Positions 52,501-60,483 of a stretch of 64,000 nucleotides of DNA are shown here, one piece after another. Source of the DNA: a bacterium (GTDB lineage: Bacteria > Orphanbacterota > Orphanbacteria > Orphanbacterales > Orphanbacteraceae); NCBI GenBank assembly GCA_025782575.1, contig JALGYY010000009.1:35512-99511 (forward strand), read 5' to 3'. Numbering within the stretch: position 1 is the first letter of the stretch; the number at the start of each line of letters is the position of its first letter. Both the position numbers and the translations under genes were made by a program. The notes under the pieces were generated by a model. It did no database searches. It saw only the letters and a list, made by a program, of their open reading frames with translations, and was not told where the DNA came from.

Positions 52501-52646
52501 ATCTGAACGCCAACGAAGGGGAAATCAATCTTGGGAAGGAAATCGAGCTTGAGACGGGGAAGGCAGACACCTCCGAGAACGACGATCGCCAGCGTCGTTA
52601 CCAGAATGGTAACAGGCCGGCGAAGGGCGAAATCGGAGACCCGCAT
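49554..52646 (-). CDS. RND efflux transporter, second permease of the operon
   Basis: 1030 residues, normal HAE/AcrB length. Twelve helices and two large periplasmic loops; helix 4 carries MLAVGMLVDNAIVVLESIFKRRERG, and after helix 10 GIVILIGIVVNNGIVLLDHVN. Helix 4 has VDN where AcrB has two Asp, so only one proton-relay Asp is kept there, as in many RND homologs. It exports hydrophobic compounds or lipids with proton influx. It starts 3 nt after the stop of the first RND gene, and the two may form a mixed trimer as MdtB/MdtC do. No outer-membrane channel gene is present. Confidence 0.93.
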   Translation of the reverse strand: MRVSDFALRRPVTILVTTLAIVVLGGVCLPRLKLDFLPKIDFPFVGVQIPYPNAIPSQVEKEISRPIEEVMATLGGIRELDSYSDRDGAFIAMQFDFERSIDVLRMDVQEKMEQVRALLPTDVRDYFIFTFNSNDIPIIVGRISAEGRDLAGEYDLLERRILNPLRRIDGVGRVNVDGVAPKSITIYLHLEKLLEHSLDGDHLFQKLLTNNIDLSLGRVYDGGQRISVRSLGQFRSIDDVKNLEVNSTGLRLQDVADVVFSEPAPSYYRRLNGEPAIAFDIQKASGGNIVEVSERVHEVLEQIQADPSLEGIEVILFFDQARQIKNSLTGLLQSGLIGAFFAVAILLFFLRRIQPTLIVAIAIPFSVISTLIFLYLTERTLNMLTMMGLMLAVGMLVDNAIVVLESIFKRRERGDSARDAARKGTSEVSMAVIASTLTSVIVFAPIVLTKGNQLTVFLSEVGVTISTTLVLSLVVCLTLVPLLAARTRVAGGRGEFRILATARSGYLQVLRWTAIRHPVMTGLVIVPATLLLTVLAIKITNFGPEDDGDRGIKQENLYIRLDFTDNTNVYGVLEYVDEIEQFLLPRIDGLGIGSLYTFYTDNYAAFGLFFKEDIPFGEKEINALRKTLREELPVLAGIEYRFGNDEDAGRGAKGIAVTLFGEDSDFLREYGDEVVRRLSLIDELEDVRSDASEGADEIQVRLDKTLASSYAVSARTVSQILGLTFRGVPLGDFQGEDREIELGIVLEQSDRRNIDNLKQIPLTYRDGRPILLGQVARFELGKGPNQIRRESQKTAITIRGSYEGEESRELNDRITRIMDSMELPTGYSWSFGRELVEQQQQQNDMLINILIAICCVYFVMAALFESFLHPLVIMLCIPFAALGVIWTLMISHTPFNIMAMIGIVILIGIVVNNGIVLLDHVNSLRKKGYEREKAILDGCRDRFRPILMTALTTILGLIPLALGKATVGDGYYYPLARAVMGGLATSTILTLVILPTFYVLAERAVARFRMTINWGLGRSPLPWREKKTAR

Positions 52647-52649
52647 GGT

Positions 52650-55600
52650 TTACGGTCTCCTGTCGAGCGTCGCATAAGTGACGGGGATGACTATCAGCGT
52701 CAGAAGCGTGGAGAGGGTAAGTCCGCCGATCACCGCGATAGCCATGGGTGCGCGAATCTCAGCACCCTCGCCGAGGCCGAGCGCCATGGGGAGGAGGGCG
52801 AGTACGGTAGTCAACGTGGTCATCAAGATCGGGCGAAGCCGTGCCGAAGCTCCCTCTACGATCGCCTCGAATTTTTCGAGCCCTTCACGGCGCCTCTGAT
52901 TGATGAAGTCGATCATGATGATGGCGTTGTTTACGACGATCCCGGTCAGCATGACAGCCCCGATCAGGACGACGATACTGATTGCCGTACCCGTCACCGC
53001 CAGGGCGATAACAACTCCTACCATGCCGAGTGGGACGGAGAGCAGAATGACGAACGGGTGCAGAAAAGACTCGAACTGGCTCGCCATTACCATATAGACC
53101 ATGAAAATCGCCAGCGACACCGCAAGCATGAGGCTCCTGAATGACGTGGCGATCTCCCGGTTCTGCCCGCCCATGGAAGCGGAGAGTGTGGCCGGGGGGG
53201 GAGAATCGGCGATCAGTCTTTCGATATCCCGTGTCGCTCCGCCGAGATCACGGCCCGATAGATTCGCACGGATTACGGCGGCTCGCTGCTGGCCGATATG
53301 AGTGATCTGCGACGGACCGCGGCCGAGTGTGATATCAGCAACCGATGAGAGCGGAATGGAAATACCGTCTACCTGGCTCACGACGAGATCATGGACTTCG
53401 TCTACAGTGAGTTCGGTGGCGTGGGCCGTCCGAACAAGGATGTCGATCTGGCGATCCCGCTCTTTGAGCCGAGTCGCCACCTGGCCGCGGATCTTGTTTC
53501 GAAGGAGCCGCGAAACCGTTTCAAGATTAAGGTCGAGCGAAGCCATCCGGTCCCTGCGAAAAGCGATCTGCACCTCCGGGCTGCCGTCTTCCAGGTCGCT
53601 CCGTACGTCGCGAAGCCCCTCGAGACGGCTCATCGCGTAGGCGAGATCATCTGAATAGCGTTTGAGTTCGGCCAGGTCATAGCCGTAGATATGAACCTCG
53701 ATCGGTGTTTGAAAGCTGAAATAGCTTGGCCGGCGAAAAGTAGACTTGATTGCCGGGAGCTCGGCAAGAGCTTTTCGCATACGCGCGATTACCGCTTCTT
53801 CCTGCGCACGGTCTCCCCGGTCTTCGATCACCAGGTTGATGCGGGCGATATTTTCCCGCCGCTGGGTTCCGGATCCGCCGAACTCGGGGCTCTCGCCGAT
53901 GCTGGAAAAGAAGAGACTGACGTCATCGTCCTTTTCGGCGGATCGTTCCACCCTCCGAACCATTTGTTCGCAGGCGTTCAGGGGTGTACCGGGAGGGAGC
54001 TCGAGATCGAATCCGAATTCCCCTTGTGAGAAGGGGGGGACGAGCTCGATACCGAGGCGGGGAACGAGAGCGGCACCTACAGCTCCGAGCAGAAGTGCGA
54101 CAAAGAGCGATCGGCCCGGATGGTTAAGGGCGCTCCGGAGAATCCCCGGATAGGCAGAGGCAAGACGGTCCCAGTTTCGATCGAACAGTGTGTGGACCGG
54201 CCGAAGCAGAATGTCGATCAGTTTCGCGAGGCCAATGAGAATCAGCTTGACCAGCCTGATGAGAAGACCCGGAATCAGCACGACGATCGTGCGCCCGAGC
54301 CAGCGGAGCAGGAAGAGCACGAACCGAACCGGCTTCCCGAGCCACCGGAACAGGGTCCTCAGTCTTCCTGTTCTTTTTTCGCCGCCCGGCGCCGTCACCG
54401 ATATTCCGGTTCGGTCCGACGGGCGCGCCCCGGATACAGGTTCAACCGTTTCAGGGACTCTTGCTTTTCGGCCGACGCCCACTGTGGCCATCACGGGAAT
54501 CAGCGTGAGCGCGGCAATCAGAGAGACCACGAGGGAAGCTGTCACTGTGAGTGCCTGGTCGCGAAAGATCTGACCGGCCACACCTTCTACGAAAATAATC
54601 GGAAGAAAGACGGCCACTGTGGTGAGCGTCGATGCGACCACGGCCCGGGAGACTTCGGTCGCCCCGACCAGGGTCGCTTCCCAGGGACCCTTGCCGAGGG
54701 CGCGGTGCCTGCCGATCGCTTCGAGCACCACGATCGCGTTGTCGACGAGCATGCCGACGCCGAGAGCGAGGCCGCCGAGGGACATGATGTTCAAGGAGAC
54801 GGAGAATTGCTGCATGACGAAGAAAGTAGCGAGAATGGAGATCGGGATAACCAGTGAAATGATTCCGGTACTCCGCCTGTCCCGCAGAAACATGTAGAGA
54901 ACGAAAACGGCAAGCAACCCGCCGATAATGGCGTTGGAGCGAACCTCATTGATCGAATTCTCGATGAAGGTCGATTGGTCGGAAAGAATCTCGATCTGGA
55001 CTCCGTCGACAAGTTCCTCGTTCAAGAGTCGAAGACGATTCTTGACAGCGCGCGCCACATGAACCGTGTTGGCGCTTCCCTCTTTGTAAAGCGCCAGTTC
55101 GACTGCGTCTTTTCCCTGAACCCGAGAGATGATCTCCTGTTCCTTGTATCCGCGGCTCACCGTGGCCACGTCCTCGATCAGCACACGTCGGCCGGCATCC
55201 TCGAAAAGGACAGTTTTTGCAATATCATCCATTGACTGGAATTCGTTGGTCGTCCGAACGAGGAATTCAGCTTCGCGGTCTCGAAGGCGTCCGCCCGCGG
55301 CGTTCAGGTTTTGATCGTCGAGAAACTGGGATACTGTCGTAATCGGAATGCCGAGCGTGGCAAGACGTCGATCATCCACTTCCACGTGAATCTCTTCTTC
55401 CAGTCCGCCCCGCACGCGAACCGAAGCGACACCTTCCAGAGACTCCAGTTCCTTCTTGATCAGACGGTCGGCGAGGTACCGAAGAGTAACCAGATCCTTT
55501 TCACCGTAGAGTCCGATTCGGAGGATCGGATCGAGTGAAGGGTCGAACCGTAGAAGAACCGGCTTGCCGGCATCATCGGGTAGACGGATGAGATCGGTCT

Positions 55601-55931
55601 TTTCCCGGACGTCGAGTGCCGCAAAATCCATGTCCACTTTCCAGGCGAATTCCAGCGCGATTTCGGAAACACCGGGGCGGGAGGTGGAACGGAGAAGTCG
55701 AAGGCCCTGAACGACCGAAACAGCCTCTTCGAGCGGTTCGGTTACCAGTTTTTCCACTTCTGCGGGAGCGGCGTCCGGGTAGGCGGTCTGGATGGTTAGT
55801 GTGGGATAGGTGATCTCAGGTAGAAGATTGAGAGGCAGCCGGGAGAGGGAGACAAACCCGAAGAGGAGAGCCGCGACCGTGATCATCGCGACGGTGACCG
55901 GTCGCTTCATCGACCTCTCGACGATCTTCAT
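52650..55931 (-). CDS. RND efflux transporter, first permease, with enlarged central loop
   Basis: 1093 residues. The RND landmarks are present (GGLALGVGMLVDNAIVVLEAI; VMLTGIVVNNAIIMIDFIN). Between helices 6 and 7 it carries a ~120-residue cytoplasmic insert with a charged lead and several amphipathic or hydrophobic helices (TLFRWLGKPVRFVLFLLRWLG, IVVLIPGLLIRLVKLILIGLAK), longer than in AcrB or in its neighbour. The start overlaps the adaptor stop (ATGA). Like the neighbour it has VDN in helix 4. The pair differs clearly in sequence, so it is not a recent duplication; a heteromeric pump is the favoured reading. Confidence 0.93.
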   Translation of the reverse strand: MKIVERSMKRPVTVAMITVAALLFGFVSLSRLPLNLLPEITYPTLTIQTAYPDAAPAEVEKLVTEPLEEAVSVVQGLRLLRSTSRPGVSEIALEFAWKVDMDFAALDVREKTDLIRLPDDAGKPVLLRFDPSLDPILRIGLYGEKDLVTLRYLADRLIKKELESLEGVASVRVRGGLEEEIHVEVDDRRLATLGIPITTVSQFLDDQNLNAAGGRLRDREAEFLVRTTNEFQSMDDIAKTVLFEDAGRRVLIEDVATVSRGYKEQEIISRVQGKDAVELALYKEGSANTVHVARAVKNRLRLLNEELVDGVQIEILSDQSTFIENSINEVRSNAIIGGLLAVFVLYMFLRDRRSTGIISLVIPISILATFFVMQQFSVSLNIMSLGGLALGVGMLVDNAIVVLEAIGRHRALGKGPWEATLVGATEVSRAVVASTLTTVAVFLPIIFVEGVAGQIFRDQALTVTASLVVSLIAALTLIPVMATVGVGRKARVPETVEPVSGARPSDRTGISVTAPGGEKRTGRLRTLFRWLGKPVRFVLFLLRWLGRTIVVLIPGLLIRLVKLILIGLAKLIDILLRPVHTLFDRNWDRLASAYPGILRSALNHPGRSLFVALLLGAVGAALVPRLGIELVPPFSQGEFGFDLELPPGTPLNACEQMVRRVERSAEKDDDVSLFFSSIGESPEFGGSGTQRRENIARINLVIEDRGDRAQEEAVIARMRKALAELPAIKSTFRRPSYFSFQTPIEVHIYGYDLAELKRYSDDLAYAMSRLEGLRDVRSDLEDGSPEVQIAFRRDRMASLDLNLETVSRLLRNKIRGQVATRLKERDRQIDILVRTAHATELTVDEVHDLVVSQVDGISIPLSSVADITLGRGPSQITHIGQQRAAVIRANLSGRDLGGATRDIERLIADSPPPATLSASMGGQNREIATSFRSLMLAVSLAIFMVYMVMASQFESFLHPFVILLSVPLGMVGVVIALAVTGTAISIVVLIGAVMLTGIVVNNAIIMIDFINQRRREGLEKFEAIVEGASARLRPILMTTLTTVLALLPMALGLGEGAEIRAPMAIAVIGGLTLSTLLTLIVIPVTYATLDRRP

Positions 55932-57157
55932 TTTCCGTCGCCGTTTTCCGCATCGAGGTCACGTACTTTGGTGCCGGTCCTGAGCGCTCCCTGGCCGACG
56001 GTGATGACGCGATCCCCTTCGACGATACCATCGATTACCTCCACGAATTCATCATCGGCGAAACCGGTTTTGATCGCGACCTTGACGACGGTGTCTCCTT
56101 CGGCCATGAAGACATACGTCTCGCCCCCTTCCGGAATAAGTGCGCGTTTGGGTACCACGAGTACGTCGGTGTGCCGGTCCGTTTCCAGTTTGACCCTGAC
56201 GAACGACCCGGGACGGAAAGCGGTCTTCGAGCCGCTTACTTCGCACGTCACCTTGATCGTGCCGGTCCGCCTGTCCACGATGGGGGAAATTAATGTGACT
56301 GATCCCATAAGGGATTCATCACCTTCGTCACCCGGGTTAATAATTACAGGCTGGCCTATGGCGATTCTCGCTGCGTTCTTTTCCGGGAGATGCACCCGGG
56401 CGACGAGCGGGTCGGCGTCGACGATCGTGAAGAGCTGAGTGCCGAGAGATACATTCTGTCCGAGGTCGACCAGCCGATTCGATACCTGGCCTGAGAACGG
56501 GGCGACCACTCGCGTGTATGAAACGCTCAGCTCGGCTGCTTTCCGCTGCGCTTCCGCCTCTTCATGGCGGGAGCGACTGTCGTTCATGGCTTTGGTGCTG
56601 ACGAGGTCCTGATCGAACAGGCGTTCGACCCGCTCGAGATCGAGCGCGAATCCCCGCGCCCTGGCGGCCGCCTCCTCGAGCCTGACTCTTTCCACAGCGC
56701 CGTCCAGGAGAGCGAGCACCTGCCCCTGCTTGACGAAATCCCCTTCTTCGACGTGGATCCGCCTGATCTCGCCCGCGATCTTAGCAAGTACGGTCGCCTG
56801 CTTATCGGGTTCGAGAGTCGCCGTCGCCCTCAGAAACGCCGGCACGTCCTGAACGACAACGTCCGCCATTTCGACCGGGACTATCTCCTCTTCCTCGTCA
56901 TCCTTGTCCTTGTTGCGATTGAATATGCGTGTCAGGAAATTGCCTTTGGAACCACCCGATGACTTTTCATCCGTGCTGTCCGCCGCTACAGCAAGGGAAT
57001 CGGATCCGTTCGTCTCGGAATCGGTGCCCGCTCCCCCGCTTCTGTCTTCCGCCTCCCCCTGTCCGCAGCCCGCGAGCATGATCATGAGCAGTATGATGTC
57101 GGCAATGAGAGAAGGTCGGCCGGGCCGGGTGGTGGGGGGATGATCGCCTGCTGACAT
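55928..57157 (-). CDS. RND periplasmic adaptor (membrane fusion) lipoprotein
   Basis: 409 residues. The lipobox is IMLAGC near residue 31. A Ser/Asp/Glu-rich tether (including NRNKDKDDEEEE) is followed by the barrel-sandwich domain (ATLEPDKQATVLAKIAGEIRRIHVEEGDFVKQGQVLALLDG), a short alpha hairpin, the second lipoyl half (SYTRVVAPFSGQVSNRLVDLGQNVS) and beta-barrel and proximal domains (FRPGSFVRVKLETDRHTDVLVVPKRAL). It links the inner-membrane pump to an outer channel. First gene of the adaptor-RND-RND operon, with AAGGAG before the ATG. A CGAACC/GGTTCG repeat at 57275-57294 and TAGAAT (minus strand, about 57262) lie upstream. Confidence 0.93.
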   Translation of the reverse strand: MSAGDHPPTTRPGRPSLIADIILLMIMLAGCGQGEAEDRSGGAGTDSETNGSDSLAVAADSTDEKSSGGSKGNFLTRIFNRNKDKDDEEEEIVPVEMADVVVQDVPAFLRATATLEPDKQATVLAKIAGEIRRIHVEEGDFVKQGQVLALLDGAVERVRLEEAAARARGFALDLERVERLFDQDLVSTKAMNDSRSRHEEAEAQRKAAELSVSYTRVVAPFSGQVSNRLVDLGQNVSLGTQLFTIVDADPLVARVHLPEKNAARIAIGQPVIINPGDEGDESLMGSVTLISPIVDRRTGTIKVTCEVSGSKTAFRPGSFVRVKLETDRHTDVLVVPKRALIPEGGETYVFMAEGDTVVKVAIKTGFADDEFVEVIDGIVEGDRVITVGQGALRTGTKVRDLDAENGDGK

Positions 57158-57309
57158 TCTGGTGCTCCTTGTCGATCGCTCGATCGGCGGATCAGGAAGA
57201 GAGAGCCGGGTATCGATTCTGATCGGAAATACGCCCGGGAAGACCCATTTGTTTCATTCTACTACTAAGACGGCCGAACCACTCGTCCGGTTCGATATTT
57301 GTAGCGTTT

Positions 57310-58947
57310 TCAGAAGGAAGTGCGGATGTGCTCCGGCGGGTTGATCCCCAGCTCCCTGGCTCGGGCGCTGTGGTCCCGGCGGAGCCAGAAATAGAGCCAG
57401 AGATCCTCTCCTTTTTCATCCTGGAGTCCCGATATGGGAATGGTCCGAAGCAGATAACCGGGCCAGGGAGAATCGGTTCGATGGATCGACTCCTGGGTCC
57501 AGATTTTGGGATGGGCGATAATGACATCGGGCCGGCGGCCCAGAATGTAGCTCTTCTTGGCTGTTTTCGCATGGCCCGGCTTTCCGGGGATCCAGGGGTC
57601 CCACTCGACTTTCGCTGTATGCCGGTCATTCAGTCCCGATTGGTCGATCGTCGGCAGACCACTATAATACGGGATCGCTCCTGCCGCGGATGTGGCGAGG
57701 ACGGCATCCGGCCAGAGGCGCTCGCCCAGTACTTTCCCTGCGGCCGCCCAGCGGATTCCGTTGATCTTCATCCCCTTCAGCGGGACAACGACGTTCGAAC
57801 GGACCTCACCGGCTGCGCTTGCAACGGATACTTCCATGAACCAGGCACCAAGACCGCATGCCATTACGATTGCGGCGACAACGGGTACGATTCGGTTTCC
57901 ACGGAGCAAACCTGACAGCATCGAAGTCACCCCATGAAGACCGACAGCCATCAGTAGGGCAAGAAAGGGAAGAAGAGGGGCATGGAAGCGGAAGAGCGCC
58001 ATGTAGTCTCCCCCGACCGATCCTGTATAGGCGAACATGACAGCGAGCAGGAGCCCGCTGTGAGCGATGATCGATCGCCCATCCCGGTAAGCCGGCCGGG
58101 AGATGCCGAGCAGAAGTCCGAGAAGTGCCAGCGGGGAGACCGCCGGGTACGCCTCCAGAAACGACCGAAGATATCGCAGTCCGAGCAGCGCTCTTTCTTC
58201 GCTCCCTGTCTTGACATAGAACGTGTTCGGCAGCCAATCCCCGTAGTAAGAGATGCGCCAGAGAAGATGAGGAGCGAAGACGATGAAGAAGCCGGCGGCC
58301 AGAGCCAGACCGCGTCTTAAGAGTCTACCGAGAGGCTCTTTCCGGACCAGAGACGAGAGTATGAGGTGGATACCGGCTACGGCGCCGAAAATCGCCCCCT
58401 CCGGGCGGGAAAGATAGGCCACGCCATATAGAGTACCTGCGAGAAACAGCCCTCGCGTCGTTCCCCCGGAGCGATGGTATGTGAGAAACGCGGCTACACC
58501 GGCGGCGGTAAATAGAATCGTTTCGAGCCCGCAGACCGACCAGAGTACGACAGGCCCCAGAGTAGCGAGGAAAAAGAGGGGCAGACAGGACCAGGCGGGA
58601 TCGCCGTTCAGGCTTCTTCTGGCGGTATGCCATGTGAGAATCATGGTAATGGCGAGCAGAACGATCCCGAGTACGAGCGAAGCGGCCTCCGCGGAAGCCC
58701 CGGCCCGGAGGCCGGCAGAGAGGAGTACGACCCAGAGAAAGTTGGTGTACCCCTCCACTCGCTCACCCGGGTTGTAGACGGGGCCATTTCCTTCAGCAAG
58801 GTTCTGAGCATACCGAAAGGATATGTAGGCGTCGTCGCAGAAGAATTGCACGAGCCGGACATGGTAGATCGATAGGACCACAATGATCAGGGCGAATAAG
58901 ACCATGATCGCCCTGCCGGTCGTCCTCTGGGATCGGGTTCCTGACAT
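57310..58947 (-). CDS. Polytopic GT-C-type glycosyltransferase
   Basis: 545 residues from the ATG at 58947; the frame is open to 59040, but that would overlap the divergent lipoprotein gene. About eleven helices. After helix 1 the loop FFCDDAYISFRYAQNLAEGNGPVYNPGERVEGYTNFLW has the paired acidic residues (DD) and the GNGxVYNPGERVEGYTNFLW pattern of GT-C enzymes of the ArnT/PMT type that use polyprenyl-phosphate sugars. A ~130-residue soluble domain ends the protein. It should transfer a sugar on the outer face of the inner membrane. The acceptor is unknown; three sulfatase-fold proteins nearby suggest surface-glycan or lipid modification. Confidence 0.8.
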   Translation of the reverse strand: MSGTRSQRTTGRAIMVLFALIIVVLSIYHVRLVQFFCDDAYISFRYAQNLAEGNGPVYNPGERVEGYTNFLWVVLLSAGLRAGASAEAASLVLGIVLLAITMILTWHTARRSLNGDPAWSCLPLFFLATLGPVVLWSVCGLETILFTAAGVAAFLTYHRSGGTTRGLFLAGTLYGVAYLSRPEGAIFGAVAGIHLILSSLVRKEPLGRLLRRGLALAAGFFIVFAPHLLWRISYYGDWLPNTFYVKTGSEERALLGLRYLRSFLEAYPAVSPLALLGLLLGISRPAYRDGRSIIAHSGLLLAVMFAYTGSVGGDYMALFRFHAPLLPFLALLMAVGLHGVTSMLSGLLRGNRIVPVVAAIVMACGLGAWFMEVSVASAAGEVRSNVVVPLKGMKINGIRWAAAGKVLGERLWPDAVLATSAAGAIPYYSGLPTIDQSGLNDRHTAKVEWDPWIPGKPGHAKTAKKSYILGRRPDVIIAHPKIWTQESIHRTDSPWPGYLLRTIPISGLQDEKGEDLWLYFWLRRDHSARARELGINPPEHIRTSF

Positions 58948-59044
58948 GGGGGCGATTATAGAAGAAATCGACGAGGGGTACCATGCCATGGTGCGATTTG
59001 CAGGAGGGGGGCTTTCGTCGTCCAATTGGGCTACAATCAACCGT

Positions 59045-60463
59045 ATGAAATCCAGAGCGCCAATCGAAACGAATCTGAGGCGTAGAAGTCGGGCCCTCCG
59101 GTTCGTGCTCCCCCTCCTTGCCGGAATTCTAGCCGCATGCGGTGTCGGAAACGGGGGAAAGCCGGATCACCAGTTCAATGTCCTCTTGGTCACACTCGAC
59201 ACGATTCGGGCGGACCGGCTCGGAAGCTATGGGGAGGAGGGGGGCACGCCCAATCGGACGCCCCGTTTCGATGCCCTCGCAGCAGATGGTGTCCGCTTCG
59301 AACTGGCGATCTCATCGGCGGCCGTTACTCCGGTTTCCCACGCCTCCATCCTTACAGGGCTCTACCCGTATCAGCACGGTCTTCGAGTTCTCCATGCGGC
59401 GAGCGGGTTTCGGTTGGACGGAGCGATCCCGACATTGACTTCGACTCTCAGCGAACAGGGATGGACAACCGGCGCATTCTTGAGCGCCTTTCCCGTATCC
59501 GAGCATTTCGGGTTCGATAACGGCTTCCAGTATTTTGATAACGGCATCAGGAATGAAGCGGATAATGTACTCGAGGCAGGGACGGATGGGCGGGTTCGGT
59601 GGAATGTCGCAAAGAACCAGCGACGGTCGGATGTGACCACCGATCAGGCGCTCGAGTGGCTCCAGAAAACGGAAGGTCCGTTCTTTGCATGGGTCCATTA
59701 CTGGGATCCTCACGATTCGATGCTCCGCCCCCCCGCCGATCTCGTGGAGCGGGAGATCGGCAGCGGTACCGACCAGGACGATTGGCGGCGAGCCCTTTAT
59801 GATCTGGAAGTTCGATTCGTAGATGAACAGTTCGGAAGGCTGGTCGATGGACTCAAGAATTCGGGCGCATACGACAACACGATCATCATAGTCGTCTCGG
59901 ATCACGGAGAGGGACTGGGCGATCATGACTGGTGGACTCACCGGGTCCTCTACCAGGAGCAGATCCGCGTGCCCCTTCTCATTCGCGCGCCGAACGGTGC
60001 ACGAAACAGGGTGGTCCCTTCGCTTGTTCGGACGATCGATATCTATCCGACGGTTCTTGACTGGCTCGGCATCGAGCCGAGAGGCCATGTGGAGGGAAGG
60101 AGTCTTCGCCCGCTGATGGACGGATTACCGGATGAGCCGAGAACGGCGTATGCCGATCAGCTCAATCTCTTCGACAGCAACGCTTCCATGCTGAAGCGCC
60201 GCCCGAACGATGACCTTGTTTACTGCGCGATGGATGATCGATGGAAGCTGATCTATCGTCCTCGGAATCCCGGGCTGTCCGAGTTGTATCATCTCGCCGA
60301 TGACCCTGGCGAATTGATCAATGAATATGAAAACGAACCGGAAGAGGTGGCGAGGTTGCTCCAGATACTCGAGGAGTCGGGTGGGTTCGTCGACGAGCCT
60401 TTCGGCGAGAGTGTGGATGAAGAGGCTCGGGAAAGGCTGAAGGCGCTCGGCTATCTCAATTGA
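59045..60463 (+). CDS. Sulfatase-fold lipoprotein with Thr at the nucleophile position
   Basis: 472 residues from the ATG at 59045. TACAAT ends 7 nt before that ATG, so the mRNA may be leaderless. The signal ends LLAGILAACG (lipobox). The fold motifs run LLVTLDTIRADRLGSYG, then TPVSHASILTGLYPYQHG with Thr at the Cys/Ser position, WVHYWDPHDSM, and VVSDHGEGLGDHDWWTH. It ends ARERLKALGYLN, a tail shared in pattern with the other family members here. The first metal site is a single Asp (LDT) instead of the DD of sulfatases. It is a hydrolase or transferase of the alkaline phosphatase superfamily acting on the cell surface or in the periplasm. It converges on its paralog with 20 nt between stops. 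Confidence 0.87.
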   Translation: MKSRAPIETNLRRRSRALRFVLPLLAGILAACGVGNGGKPDHQFNVLLVTLDTIRADRLGSYGEEGGTPNRTPRFDALAADGVRFELAISSAAVTPVSHASILTGLYPYQHGLRVLHAASGFRLDGAIPTLTSTLSEQGWTTGAFLSAFPVSEHFGFDNGFQYFDNGIRNEADNVLEAGTDGRVRWNVAKNQRRSDVTTDQALEWLQKTEGPFFAWVHYWDPHDSMLRPPADLVEREIGSGTDQDDWRRALYDLEVRFVDEQFGRLVDGLKNSGAYDNTIIIVVSDHGEGLGDHDWWTHRVLYQEQIRVPLLIRAPNGARNRVVPSLVRTIDIYPTVLDWLGIEPRGHVEGRSLRPLMDGLPDEPRTAYADQLNLFDSNASMLKRRPNDDLVYCAMDDRWKLIYRPRNPGLSELYHLADDPGELINEYENEPEEVARLLQILEESGGFVDEPFGESVDEEARERLKALGYLN

Positions 60464-60483
60464 CGAAGTATGCCGCCGCCTGA

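Noticed and set aside
51735..53144. A 469-codon plus-strand ORF across the RND genes.
   Set aside because: It is the antisense shadow of two well-supported RND genes and spans their junction; its translation is rich in His, Asp and Arg without any domain.
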